A stretch of 64,000 nucleotides of DNA, taken from positions 1-64,000 of the forward strand of contig CANGEW010000005.1 of NCBI GenBank assembly GCA_947452965.1, in the 5' to 3' direction. How positions within the stretch are numbered: the stretch's first letter is position 1; the number at the start of each line of letters is the position of its first letter. A model generated the notes under the pieces. That model searched no databases. It was not told the origin of the DNA and worked only from the letters and a program-made list of their open reading frames with translations. A program made the translations under genes and the position numbers. Below, piece after piece: positions 46,482 through 54,682 of the stretch. The DNA comes from Chitinophagaceae bacterium (lineage in GTDB: Bacteria; Bacteroidota; Bacteroidia; Chitinophagales; Chitinophagaceae).

Positions 46482-47555
46482 TTATGCTGAAAATAATTTA
46501 AAAAAATCAGATTCATAAGCCTTTACAGAATACTTTTCGATGATGGTTTTTTGTGCTTTTTTGCCCATTTCAGTTCTTACATTTGAATCGTTGATTAGTG
46601 TATCCAACTTAGTAAGCCATTCTGATTCATCGGAAACCAAATAGCCATTTTCTCCATGTTTTATAAGTTTTGCATTGGCACCAACCGGACTAATCACTGC
46701 TGGTATACCCAAACTCATGTATTGTATAGCCTTAAATGCACATTTTCCTCTTTCAAAATCACTGTCTATCAATGGCATTATTCCAATATTTATATCAAGT
46801 AGGTCTTGAATTTCTGTTGCATACTCCCATTTTTTATACTCGTAAATAATGTCTTTCAGCTGCGGGTCTTTATCTGCAATAATTTTTACTTTGATATGAT
46901 ATTTATTCTGAAGCTTCTTAATCAAAGGCATTACAAGATGAAGATTATGAAAATTGGTATACGTTCCTGTCCAGCCTATTGTTACAGAACCGGTAGATTG
47001 ATCTTTTAATTGATTGTGATATTTTTCTGTATCAACTAGCGTTGGAATGATCCTAACATCCTTACAATACTTTTCGGCAAACGATGCTAAATATTCATTG
47101 CCCACACTCACTATATGGGCTTTTTTACAAATAAATGAAACTTTTGAACCAAATTTTAGACTCGAGATAAAAGGGTTTGCTTGAGAGGCTTGGTTAATCC
47201 AAATAGCATCGTCAAAATCATAAATAATTTTCTTTCTGAAAATCGTTGCTATAATCCATTCAAATATTGGTGGACCTATCGGAGAAGCCTCTCTGTGAAT
47301 ATAAACCCAATCAAACTTTTTCAATGTTAACATTAATAGCCATCTTCTTGTAAAGCCCATAATCAACCCAACGGTTTTTTGAAAATAATGGTGGGGGGTA
47401 TGTAATATTTTCCAGGTGGTGTTTGAAAAAAAAGGGCTAAACGTAAAAGAAATACCTTGTGATTCAGCCATACTCAGATAATGTTCAAACCTAAATCGTT
47501 GACTTGGATTTATTCGTTCGGGCGCCGTTGCTAATATCAATACTTTCAATGTCAT
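46482..47555 (-). CDS. Family 4 glycosyltransferase
   Basis: GT-B fold enzyme of about 357 residues (start at MTLKVLILATAPERINPSQRF; an alternative Met five codons earlier lies inside a possible -7 element). The C-terminal donor half shows VTIGWTGTYTN, the EIQDLLDINIGIMPL and ERGKCAFKAIQYMSLGIPAV segments with the E(x7)E-type motif region. It transfers a sugar from an activated donor in glycan assembly. It is divergent from the dTDP-sugar genes. Sugar identity is unknown. Confidence 0.88.
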   Translation of the reverse strand: MTLKVLILATAPERINPSQRFRFEHYLSMAESQGISFTFSPFFSNTTWKILHTPHHYFQKTVGLIMGFTRRWLLMLTLKKFDWVYIHREASPIGPPIFEWIIATIFRKKIIYDFDDAIWINQASQANPFISSLKFGSKVSFICKKAHIVSVGNEYLASFAEKYCKDVRIIPTLVDTEKYHNQLKDQSTGSVTIGWTGTYTNFHNLHLVMPLIKKLQNKYHIKVKIIADKDPQLKDIIYEYKKWEYATEIQDLLDINIGIMPLIDSDFERGKCAFKAIQYMSLGIPAVISPVGANAKLIKHGENGYLVSDESEWLTKLDTLINDSNVRTEMGKKAQKTIIEKYSVKAYESDFFKLFSA

Positions 47556-47666
47556 GCAATTAGCCTTCAAATTTAGTAAAGATTACAATATAAATCCGTA
47601 GGTAGTAGGTTCTTTATAAATAGGACTTAAAATAACGTCCCTATTTCAATTTGAAAAGGTTTTCAT

Positions 47667-47674
47667 TACTTTTG
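47667..47674 (+). promoter_or_regulatory. Candidate -7 element for the dTDP-sugar operon
   Basis: TACTTTTG, an exact TAnnTTTG match, lies 13 bases before the rmlB ATG. A TTG at 47651-47653 is only 13 bases upstream of it, shorter than usual -33 spacing. Confidence 0.5.
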
Positions 47675-47687
47675 CTAATATTATTTT

Positions 47688-48740
47688 ATGCAAACAATAC
47701 TTATTACAGGTGGCGCAGGATTCATTGGATCCCATTTAACAAGATTATTTGTTACAAAGTATCCAAACTATAACATAGTTAACGTGGACGCACTTACCTA
47801 CGCCGGAAATCTGGCTAATTTAACCGATATTGAAAACGAACCTAATTACACTTTCGTAAAAGGCGATATTACTGATGCTCCTTTTATAAATGATTTGTTT
47901 TCAAAATATCAGTTTTCTGGCGTGTTGCATTGCGCTGCCGAAAGCCATGTTGATCGTTCTATCACCGACCCTTTGGCTTTTGTTAGAACCAATGTTATCG
48001 GAACGGTTAATCTTCTGCAAGCTGCTAAAGAAAGCTGGAAAGGCAATATGCAAGACAAATTGTTTTACCACATTTCTACCGATGAAGTGTATGGTTCTCT
48101 TGGCGATGAAGGTTTTTTCACCGAAGAAACCGCTTACGATCCACGCAGTCCGTATTCAGCGTCGAAAGCTTCTTCCGATCATTTTGTAAGAGCCTATTAC
48201 CATACTTACCACCTCCCGGTAAAAATCTCTAATTGCTCCAATAATTACGGACCCTTTCATTTTCCGGAAAAACTGATTCCTCTTTGTATTCACAACATAA
48301 TCAATAAAAAACCTTTGCCTATCTACGGTAAAGGTGAAAACATTCGCGACTGGCTTTTTGTGGAAGATCATGTAAGAGCCATTGATACTATCTTTCATAA
48401 TGGAAAAATAGGCGAAACCTATAACATTGGCGGACACAACGAATGGACCAATATTGCACTGGTTAAGGAATTATGTAAACAAATGGACCAAAAACTTGGA
48501 AGAGCAGAAGGCGAAAGCGCACAACTAATCACATACGTTACCGATAGAGCAGGGCATGATTTACGTTATGCCATAGACGCCACAAAATTAAAAAACGAAT
48601 TAGGTTGGTTGCCATCTCTGCAATTTGAAGAAGGTCTTTCTAAAACAATTGACTGGTATTTGAAGAATCAAGAATGGCTTAATAACGTTACAAGTGGTGG
48701 ATATCAAAACTATTACGAGGCTCAATACAACAAAAGATAA
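47688..48740 (+). CDS. rfbB: dTDP-glucose 4,6-dehydratase
   Basis: Extended SDR of 350 residues converting dTDP-glucose to dTDP-4-keto-6-deoxyglucose, with NAD bound at TGGAGFIGSH, the acid/base pair in STDEVYG and catalytic Y156-SASK-160. The segment HVDRSITDP is typical of RmlB. It is the first gene of the dTDP-sugar set and precedes rmlA after 23 bases. Length matches the family. Confidence 0.97.
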   Translation: MQTILITGGAGFIGSHLTRLFVTKYPNYNIVNVDALTYAGNLANLTDIENEPNYTFVKGDITDAPFINDLFSKYQFSGVLHCAAESHVDRSITDPLAFVRTNVIGTVNLLQAAKESWKGNMQDKLFYHISTDEVYGSLGDEGFFTEETAYDPRSPYSASKASSDHFVRAYYHTYHLPVKISNCSNNYGPFHFPEKLIPLCIHNIINKKPLPIYGKGENIRDWLFVEDHVRAIDTIFHNGKIGETYNIGGHNEWTNIALVKELCKQMDQKLGRAEGESAQLITYVTDRAGHDLRYAIDATKLKNELGWLPSLQFEEGLSKTIDWYLKNQEWLNNVTSGGYQNYYEAQYNKR

Positions 48741-48763
48741 ACAAATAATCTAATCTACTTTAT

Positions 48764-49624
48764 ATGAAGGGTATTATACTTGCCGGAGGATCAGGAACCA
48801 GACTCTATCCTATTACTATGGGAATTAGCAAACAGCTCATGCCCATCTATGATAAACCCATGATATATTATCCGCTAAGCACATTAATGCTTGCAGGGAT
48901 TAAAGATATTTTAATCATCACCACGCCAGACGATCAATCTCAATTCATGCGTCTGTTGGGAGACGGCTCTCAGTGGGGATGTAATTTCTCTTACGCAAAA
49001 CAAGAAACACCAAATGGACTAGCCCAGGCTTTTGTAATCGGCGAAAACTTTGTCGGAAATGATAGCGCCGCTTTAGTTTTAGGAGATAATATTTTTTATG
49101 GAAGCGGTTTTAGTAAAATGCTCCAAGATGCAGCAAACCCCTCTGGCGCAGTAATTTTTGCTTATCCCGTTAGCGATCCTGAAAGATACGGGGTGGTAGA
49201 ATTTGACAAAGATTTTAACGCTTTAAGTATTGAAGAAAAGCCGTTACACCCCAAAAGTAATTTTGCTGTACCGGGCTTATACTTCTATAATAATGAAGTG
49301 GTAAATATTGCAAAAAACATAAAACCTTCCCCAAGAGGCGAATTTGAAATCACTGATGTTAACCGTGTTTACATGGAAAACAAACAATTAAAAGTAGTTA
49401 CATTAGATCGTGGTTTTGCTTGGCTAGACACCGGCACTTTCGATTCATTAAGTGACGCCAGCGAATATGTTCGAGTGATTGAAAAACGACAAGGACTTAA
49501 AATTGGTTGTCCTGAAGAAATAGCTTGGCGAATGGGATTCATTTCTACAGAACAATTAGAAAAATTAGCCCATACTTTACATAAAAGTGGATATGGCGCC
49601 TATCTTAGTAGACTAATTAAATAA
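48764..49624 (+). CDS. rfbA: Glucose-1-phosphate thymidylyltransferase
   Basis: RmlA of 286 residues, which makes dTDP-glucose from dTTP and glucose-1-phosphate. The signature [18 protein letters not shown] near residues 8-25 and [10 protein letters not shown] near 104-113 mark the active site. Length is standard. It follows rmlB and precedes the acetyltransferase gene after four bases. Feedback regulation by the final sugar is known for the family. Confidence 0.97.
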   Translation: MKGIILAGGSGTRLYPITMGISKQLMPIYDKPMIYYPLSTLMLAGIKDILIITTPDDQSQFMRLLGDGSQWGCNFSYAKQETPNGLAQAFVIGENFVGNDSAALVLGDNIFYGSGFSKMLQDAANPSGAVIFAYPVSDPERYGVVEFDKDFNALSIEEKPLHPKSNFAVPGLYFYNNEVVNIAKNIKPSPRGEFEITDVNRVYMENKQLKVVTLDRGFAWLDTGTFDSLSDASEYVRVIEKRQGLKIGCPEEIAWRMGFISTEQLEKLAHTLHKSGYGAYLSRLIK

Positions 49625-49628
49625 TCTA

Positions 49629-50198
49629 ATGTCTTATTTTCTTCACCCATCTTCTATTGTTGATGAAAATTGTACCATAGGAGAGGGTACTCATATCTGG
49701 CATTTCTCACACATCATGAATGGTGCTGTCATCGGCAAAAATTGCAATCTTGGCCAAAATGTAGTGATTGGTAATAATGTTATTTTAGGCAACAACGTAC
49801 GAATTCAAAACAACGTTAGTGTATACGAAGGCGTTATATGTGAAGATGATGTTTTCCTAGGACCAAGCGTTGTGCTTACCAATGTCATTAACCCCAGAAG
49901 CGCTATCAGCCGAAAAGACCAATATAAAACAACCCTTATCAAAAAAGGTGCTACTATTGGAGCGAATGCCACAATTGTTTGTGGTATTGAAATCGGTGAA
50001 CACTCTTTTATAGGCGCCGGAGCAGTAGTCACAAAAAACATTGCACCTTACGCACTAGTTGTTGGGAATCCTGCTAAACAAGTTGGATGGATGAGCGAAT
50101 ACGGACACAAGCTTCATTTCATTAACAATTTAGCTGTTTGCCCAGAAAGTAAACAAGAATATATCCTTCAAGAAAACAGTGTTTCTAGAATTAAATAG
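49629..50198 (+). CDS. Left-handed beta-helix acetyltransferase, nucleotide-sugar N-acetyltransferase type
   Basis: A 189-residue hexapeptide-repeat acetyltransferase (WbbJ/WlbB/FdtC type). Repeats such as NCNLGQNVVIGNNVILGNNV (19 residues or fewer per repeat shown) and a family hallmark VLTNVINPRSAISRK are present, with a C-terminal GNPAKQVGWMSEYG tail. It probably adds an acetyl group to an amino-sugar nucleotide made after RmlA/RmlB. The matching aminotransferase is not in this window, so the exact sugar is unknown. The start lies four bases after the rmlA stop. Confidence 0.88.
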   Translation: MSYFLHPSSIVDENCTIGEGTHIWHFSHIMNGAVIGKNCNLGQNVVIGNNVILGNNVRIQNNVSVYEGVICEDDVFLGPSVVLTNVINPRSAISRKDQYKTTLIKKGATIGANATIVCGIEIGEHSFIGAGAVVTKNIAPYALVVGNPAKQVGWMSEYGHKLHFINNLAVCPESKQEYILQENSVSRIK

Positions 50199-50337
50199 AG
50201 TATATCGTAAAAACACTACGTAGATTTCTTTCTTTTTTTATCATCGAGTACAATCCCTCAATTTATTCTTTTATACAATTTATTTGATGGGCTATCGTTT
50301 TATAGCGTACAAGAAAATCTAACCCTCTGAAAATCGT

Positions 50338-51333
50338 ATGAAAAAAATTATTGCAGTAATTGTTTCTTATAATCGCCACACACAATTAGTTGCTTGCGTA
50401 GAAGCAATTAGACAACAAACAAAAAAGCCTGATGCCGTTTTAGTGGTAAACAACGGAAGCTCTGACTACACAACCGTTTGGCTTGACCAACAAAATGATG
50501 TAGAACAAATCTATCAAGAAAACTCTGGATCTGGTGGAGGTTATCACGCCGGAATATCTTGGGCTTATCAAAATAACTATGATTGGATCTGGTGTATGGG
50601 CGACGATGGCTATCCTAAAAATACCGCACTTGAATTTTTATTACATCATGCAAACAACGAACCTTGTTTATTAAACAGCGTAGCTATTAACATGGCCGAC
50701 AAAAATACGCTTGTATGGCCAACTAAAAAATACAACACACTCAACGAGGTTCATGAAGAAACTATATCTGGAATAGCTCATTTATTCAATGGTTCATTAA
50801 TTCATAGGTCTATTGTTTCAAAGGTTGGATACCCTAATAAACAACTTTTTTACAAAGGTGTAGCGAGTGAATATTTTTATAGAATCACGAAAAACAATTC
50901 ATTCGAAGTAAAAACAGTGCTACAAAGCATTTATTATCATACTGCCCCACAAGATTGTTTTCAATACAAATGGGATTTTAAAGAAGACATTGCTGCTTAC
51001 TTCTATATCAGAAATCGCTTATCTGTATTGTGTTCTAAACACAACCACACAATATTTTCAGTTGGAAAATACCTATTATTCTTAAGTGCTTTTGTCTTGC
51101 TTTTGTTTAAAAACAAACAATCAGAAAAAAGAAAAAAAATCAACCTAATATTACTAGGCGCGGTAGATGCATTTACTAATAATTATTCAGCATCTCCTAA
51201 TAGCATTCAACGTCATATACAAAATCAATATCAACTCTCATTATATAGACGTATTAGTAACTCTATAAAAAAATTCGCCTTGCTTAAACTGGTTCCATCT
51301 TATACAGAAATGGCGCCGTCTCGTATGGCATAA
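50338..51333 (+). CDS. Family 2 glycosyltransferase (GlfT/rhamnosyltransferase-like)
   Basis: A 331-residue GT2 protein starting KKIIAVIVSYNRHTQL, with VVNNGSSD and the QENSGSGGGYHAG segment typical of rhamnosyl- or galactofuranosyltransferase-like GT2 enzymes, and the WCMGDDGYP metal motif. A C-terminal hydrophobic helix (about 242-262) suggests membrane attachment. It is the fourth gene of the dTDP-sugar group, set apart by a 139-base gap, and ends before a strong terminator. The likely donor is a dTDP- or UDP-sugar; the acceptor is unknown. Confidence 0.87.
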   Translation: MKKIIAVIVSYNRHTQLVACVEAIRQQTKKPDAVLVVNNGSSDYTTVWLDQQNDVEQIYQENSGSGGGYHAGISWAYQNNYDWIWCMGDDGYPKNTALEFLLHHANNEPCLLNSVAINMADKNTLVWPTKKYNTLNEVHEETISGIAHLFNGSLIHRSIVSKVGYPNKQLFYKGVASEYFYRITKNNSFEVKTVLQSIYYHTAPQDCFQYKWDFKEDIAAYFYIRNRLSVLCSKHNHTIFSVGKYLLFLSAFVLLLFKNKQSEKRKKINLILLGAVDAFTNNYSASPNSIQRHIQNQYQLSLYRRISNSIKKFALLKLVPSYTEMAPSRMA

Positions 51334-51357
51334 AATCGTTTGGTTTGGATTAAATGC

Positions 51358-51389
51358 AGCCCGGATTTCCGGGCTTTTTCTTTTTGTTT
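51358..51389 (+). terminator. Rho-independent terminator after the glycosyltransferase
   Basis: A 7-bp GC-rich stem, AGCCCGG/CCGGGCT, with loop ATTT (51365-51368), followed by a T-rich tract (TTTTTCTTTTTG). It ends the dTDP-sugar/GT2 unit. This is the clearest intrinsic terminator on the plus strand. Confidence 0.88.
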
Positions 51390-51420
51390 GTTTCCGATAG
51401 GCCTATTTTTATTACTTTTA
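51387..51420 (+). promoter_or_regulatory. Candidate promoter of the coiled-coil/pdxH operon
   Basis: TACTTTTA at 51413-51420 differs at one base from TAnnTTTG, and a TTTG at 51387-51390 stands 22 bases upstream. The ATG of the coiled-coil gene begins at 51425, only four bases after the -7 box, which would give almost no leader. Confidence 0.4.
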
Positions 51421-51424
51421 TTAC

Positions 51425-51934
51425 ATGAGCTCAAAAGAGGAAATAATTCAAAAATTAACCGAAGAAAAAGAATCACTTCTACTACAAGTAGCAGACCTAA
51501 ATTACTTGCTCGAACTTAGAGAAGAAGAATTAAATGAACTCAAAAATTCATCTAAGAGTTTACAAGAGCTGAAAAGCAAAATTGAAGAACAATTATACGA
51601 TTTTGAACATATGCAAAACCTATTAGGACAACAACAACAATTAGCCATTGGACAATCTAATAGAGAAATTGCAATGGAAAAAGAACTTCTAAACACACTT
51701 GATAAAGAAAAATCGTATTACACCCTTAAAGAACAATTTCACAGTACAAGTGTTGCATTGTCTGATCTGCAGACTCAACTAAAAGACATGATGAATATTT
51801 ATAAAGAACTACTCGCCTGTAAAAACAAATTAGCAGCATCAGAAAGTAATTTAGAAATTACACTATTAGACAATCAGTTTCTAAAGGAAGAATTGGAGCA
51901 GCTGCATCAAACGATTCAAAATAAATCTATATGA
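51425..51934 (+). CDS. Coiled-coil protein, function unknown
   Basis: A 169-residue soluble protein that is almost entirely predicted coiled coil: heptad-like Leu/Ile/Glu/Lys runs such as EEIIQKLTEEKESLLLQVAD and repeated NLL, KEE, QLK elements. No catalytic residues, signal peptide or membrane segment. Its stop codon overlaps the pdxH start (ATGA), so the two are translationally coupled. I do not recognise the family; a structural or scaffold role is only a guess. Confidence 0.7.
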   Translation: MSSKEEIIQKLTEEKESLLLQVADLNYLLELREEELNELKNSSKSLQELKSKIEEQLYDFEHMQNLLGQQQQLAIGQSNREIAMEKELLNTLDKEKSYYTLKEQFHSTSVALSDLQTQLKDMMNIYKELLACKNKLAASESNLEITLLDNQFLKEELEQLHQTIQNKSI

Positions 51935-52572
51935 ACCAAAATATTAGTTCTATCAGAAAAGACTATACTTTACAACAGCTTTCTGAACAAGAAACAGAAA
52001 GCTCTCCAATAGATCAATTTAAAAAATGGTGGAACCAGGCCATTGAAAGCCAAATAGAAGAAGTAAATGCAATGACTTTGGCTACAGCCAACAAAGAAGG
52101 AAAGCCTTCTGCAAGAATTGTATTATTAAAAGATTTTAATGAAAGCGGATTTGTTTTTTTTACAAATTATCAAAGTAAAAAGGGCAACGATCTCGAAATA
52201 AATCCACAAGGCGCTTTAGTGTTTTTTTGGAAAGAACTGGAACGACAAATCCGAATAGAAGGACTTATCCAAAAAATTGATGAAAAAGAAAGCACCGATT
52301 ATTTTTTATCAAGACCTACTGACAGCCAAATTGCAGCCTGGGCGTCAAACCAATCCGCCATTATTAACTCAAGAGACGCTTTGGAAGATTCATTTAAGTC
52401 ATATCAATCCATCTTTGAACATAAAGCCATTACACGACCCAATCATTGGGGAGGATATCGTTTATGCCCCAACACTATAGAGTTTTGGCAAGGACGATCT
52501 AATAGAATGCATGACAGAATTCAATATAATAAAATTGAAAACCAATGGGGTAAAGTTCGATTAGCCCCATAA
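51931..52572 (+). CDS. pdxH: Pyridoxamine 5'-phosphate oxidase
   Basis: FMN-dependent oxidase of 213 residues that makes pyridoxal 5'-phosphate from PNP or PMP. Typical segments are EVNAMTLATANKEGKPSARIVLLKDF, FFTNYQSKKGNDLEINP and the C-terminal WQGRSNRMHDRI (residues in the family that bind FMN phosphate and PLP). The start overlaps the stop of the coiled-coil gene by four bases. Confidence 0.96.
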   Translation: MNQNISSIRKDYTLQQLSEQETESSPIDQFKKWWNQAIESQIEEVNAMTLATANKEGKPSARIVLLKDFNESGFVFFTNYQSKKGNDLEINPQGALVFFWKELERQIRIEGLIQKIDEKESTDYFLSRPTDSQIAAWASNQSAIINSRDALEDSFKSYQSIFEHKAITRPNHWGGYRLCPNTIEFWQGRSNRMHDRIQYNKIENQWGKVRLAP

Positions 52573-52580
52573 TCATTTAT

Positions 52581-52588
52581 TATATTTG
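52581..52588 (+). promoter_or_regulatory. Candidate -7 element for trmB, very close to the start codon
   Basis: TATATTTG, an exact TAnnTTTG match, ends seven bases before the chosen trmB ATG at 52595. If used, transcription would begin next to or at the start codon, giving a nearly leaderless message. No -33 TTG of suitable spacing is seen. Confidence 0.4.
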
Positions 52589-52594
52589 CAGCCC

Positions 52595-53305
52595 ATGGGA
52601 CAAAAAAAACTTCTTCGATTTGCTCAGGTAAAAGAAATGCACAATGTTTTTGAATATCCAACAAACATAGCAGGCACATGGCATGAAAAATTCAACAATC
52701 AAAATGAGCTGATTTTAGAGCTCGCTTGTGGACGTGGAGAATATACTGTAGGCCTGGCAAAACTCTATCCTAATAAAAATTTTTTAGGTGTTGATGTAAA
52801 AGGAAATAGAATGTATCTGGGTGCAAAAAAAGCCGTTGACACACCTCTGCACAATGCAATGTTTCTGCGAACACAGATTGAAATGCTTCCAGATTATTTT
52901 ATTCAAAATGAAGTAGATGAAATTTGGATCACTTTTCCAGACCCACAATTAAGAACCTCTCGAGCTAAAAAAAGGCTTACACATCCGAGATTTTTAAGGT
53001 GTTATCAAAAAGTTCTCAAAAAAAATGGTATCATTCATTTGAAAACAGATTCTCCCAACTTATACAAGTTTACACTTCAAGTAATTGAAATGTATGGACT
53101 AACCTTACTAATGAGTTGTGATGATGTATATGCTCAATCAAAGATTGATGAAAGACTACAAATTAAAACCCACTACGAAAGTCTTGATATAGCACAAAGC
53201 AATAAAATATTTTATTTGCAATTTTCTCTACCCGCTATCATCGAACAAAAAGACAACGATTTGCAAGAAATACTTAAACATACCGAAACCGTTATTGAAT
53301 CATGA
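52595..53305 (+). CDS. trmB: tRNA (guanine-N7-)-methyltransferase
   Basis: SAM-dependent methyltransferase of 236 residues making m7G46 in tRNA. Start taken at ATG GGA CAA (MGQKKLLRF, the usual N-terminus); a TTG three codons earlier is less likely. SAM motif I is LELACGRGEYTVGLA and the family motif FPDPQLRTSRAKKRLTHPRF is clear. It overlaps the next gene by four bases (ATGA). Confidence 0.96.
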   Translation: MGQKKLLRFAQVKEMHNVFEYPTNIAGTWHEKFNNQNELILELACGRGEYTVGLAKLYPNKNFLGVDVKGNRMYLGAKKAVDTPLHNAMFLRTQIEMLPDYFIQNEVDEIWITFPDPQLRTSRAKKRLTHPRFLRCYQKVLKKNGIIHLKTDSPNLYKFTLQVIEMYGLTLLMSCDDVYAQSKIDERLQIKTHYESLDIAQSNKIFYLQFSLPAIIEQKDNDLQEILKHTETVIES

Positions 53306-53496
53306 GTGAGAGATTAATTGAAAATGTGGATTTTTATTACAATCAGGACGGATACATTGTTCTCACTGAGAAATATCATTTAAACAAAGGTTTTTGTTGT
53401 GGTAACGGATGTACACATTGTCCATATAATTTTGAAGCCGTTCCAGAACCCAAAAAAAGCGAGCTGTTACAAAACCATGAAAAAAAATCAGGCTAA
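53302..53496 (+). CDS. DUF5522 small Cys-rich protein
   Basis: A 64-residue protein matching the DUF5522 pattern: YIVLTEKYHLNKGFCCGNGC with Cys at 32, 33, 37 and 40 in CCGNGCTHCPYNF, probably a small metal-binding site. The function is unknown. It is coupled to trmB by ATGA overlap and overlaps the start of the alkyltransferase-like gene by 20 bases, so the three form a tight operon. Confidence 0.87.
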   Translation: MSERLIENVDFYYNQDGYIVLTEKYHLNKGFCCGNGCTHCPYNFEAVPEPKKSELLQNHEKKSG

Positions 53497-53827
53497 AGAA
53501 TATGGCTTTTTCGAAGACGTATTTGAAGTAGTAATGCAAATTCCTAAAGGAAGAGCCACTTCATATGGCGCCATTGCAAAATATTTAGGAACCAAAATGA
53601 GCGCAAGAATGGTCGGTTGGGCAATGAACGCATCTCACTCTTCATCAAAAAAAATTCCTGCACACAGAGTGGTTAATAGAAATGGTATGTTAACGGGAAA
53701 ACATCATTTTGCAACACCTACCCTTATGCAAGAGCTGCTCAGTAAAGAAGGACTTACAATTGAAAAGGATACCATTGTTAATTTTAAACTTATTTTTTGG
53801 GATCCCTTTGTTGAATTAAGCATTTAA
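53477..53827 (+). CDS. MGMT-family alkyltransferase-like protein lacking the catalytic Cys
   Basis: About 116 residues from MKKNQAKEYGFF; a longer reading upstream is an out-of-place extension over DUF5522. It matches the C-terminal DNA-binding domain of O6-alkylguanine-DNA alkyltransferases (PKGRATSYGAIAKYLG), with the helix-turn-helix Arg finger region ARMVGWAMNA. The active-site motif PCHRV reads PAHRVVNRNG, so the methyl-accepting Cys is Ala. This is the alkyltransferase-like (ATL) type, which binds O6-alkylguanine and recruits nucleotide excision repair instead of repairing directly. Confidence 0.87.
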   Translation: MKKNQAKEYGFFEDVFEVVMQIPKGRATSYGAIAKYLGTKMSARMVGWAMNASHSSSKKIPAHRVVNRNGMLTGKHHFATPTLMQELLSKEGLTIEKDTIVNFKLIFWDPFVELSI

Positions 53828-53866
53828 TCAATTTTTCAATCTACAAAAAGCTATCTTTAAATAAAA

Positions 53867-54607
53867 ATGTCCGAAATTATTCTTCGTGGTAAAATCACTT
53901 TTATTCAAAACGAAAAAAAACGTGTCACCATCGAATATGAAGAAAAAAATAAAATAAGAAACATTCAGGCAACTGTTGATGAAAAAGAACAAGAAAAATT
54001 AATTGAACAAAAATTAATAAAAAAGAAGCATCGATTCTTAATTGGCGATCATGTTAAGTTTGTAATTCGTAAATCAGGCGGAGGGTTTTATGCGGCGAAT
54101 GTTATATACGAGTACAACAATATTTTGAATACTATAGTAAACAAAGCTCAAATTGAAAATAAATTTTTAGGCTATATTAAAATTGTAGAAGACGCCTACT
54201 TTATTAAAGAAATAGATTCTTATCTGTTTTTTCCTTTGCAACTTTCAAAATTTGAAATTCCTCCAAGTATTTCAGAAACCGAAAAACCGGTTACATTTAA
54301 ACTATTGCACATTGATGATACAGAAAAAACAGTAGCACAATTATATAATCATCAATATAAAGCGTCTTATCTGGAAGCGATCAAAAAGTATAAAAACAAA
54401 GCTGTTATAGACGCGGTCGTTAATAAAATAACTCCTTTTGCTATCTATGTTTCTATTCTTAACAATGAATTTGATTGTAAAATTCCTATAAATGAACATT
54501 TATCTGCTCTAATAAAAAACGAAACGATAAAAGTTGATTCCGCTATTGTTGTTATCATTAAACATATAAATGACAATAGAATCATTCTTGAATATCAGGA
54601 AAGCTAA
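53867..54607 (+). CDS. Uncharacterised protein with S1/OB-like C-terminal segment
   Basis: A 246-residue soluble, Lys/Glu/Ile-rich protein without signal peptide or membrane segment. The C-terminal third (AVVNKITPFAIYVSILNNEF, then KIPINEHLSAL) resembles an S1/OB-fold RNA-binding domain, and the N-terminal part (RFLIGDHVKFVIRKSGGGFY) also looks like an OB/SH3-type barrel. I could not place it in a known family. A one-mismatch -7 box (TATCTTTA) lies at 53852-53859, eight bases before the ATG. An RNA-binding or translation-related role is inferred only. Confidence 0.7.
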   Translation: MSEIILRGKITFIQNEKKRVTIEYEEKNKIRNIQATVDEKEQEKLIEQKLIKKKHRFLIGDHVKFVIRKSGGGFYAANVIYEYNNILNTIVNKAQIENKFLGYIKIVEDAYFIKEIDSYLFFPLQLSKFEIPPSISETEKPVTFKLLHIDDTEKTVAQLYNHQYKASYLEAIKKYKNKAVIDAVVNKITPFAIYVSILNNEFDCKIPINEHLSALIKNETIKVDSAIVVIIKHINDNRIILEYQES

Positions 54608-54657
54608 ACAACGAATACATTTGCGATTTTCTGTTTATGTAAACTCGGTTTTTCTTT

Positions 54658-54665
54658 TATCTTTG
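54658..54665 (+). promoter_or_regulatory. Candidate -7 element for gcvT
   Basis: TATCTTTG, an exact TAnnTTTG match, 17 bases before the gcvT ATG. No -33 element has suitable spacing. Confidence 0.45.
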
Positions 54666-54682
54666 CGGACTAAATATTACAA

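Noticed and set aside
47568-47575. Minus-strand TAAATTTG as promoter of the GT4 gene
   Set aside because: Exact TAnnTTTG match but no -33 element and AT-rich context makes a chance match likely.
50260-50337. Inverted repeat GCTAT/ATAGC before the GT2 gene as a terminator or riboswitch
   Set aside because: Only five base pairs, no T-run or conserved riboswitch core; considered chance in AT-rich DNA.
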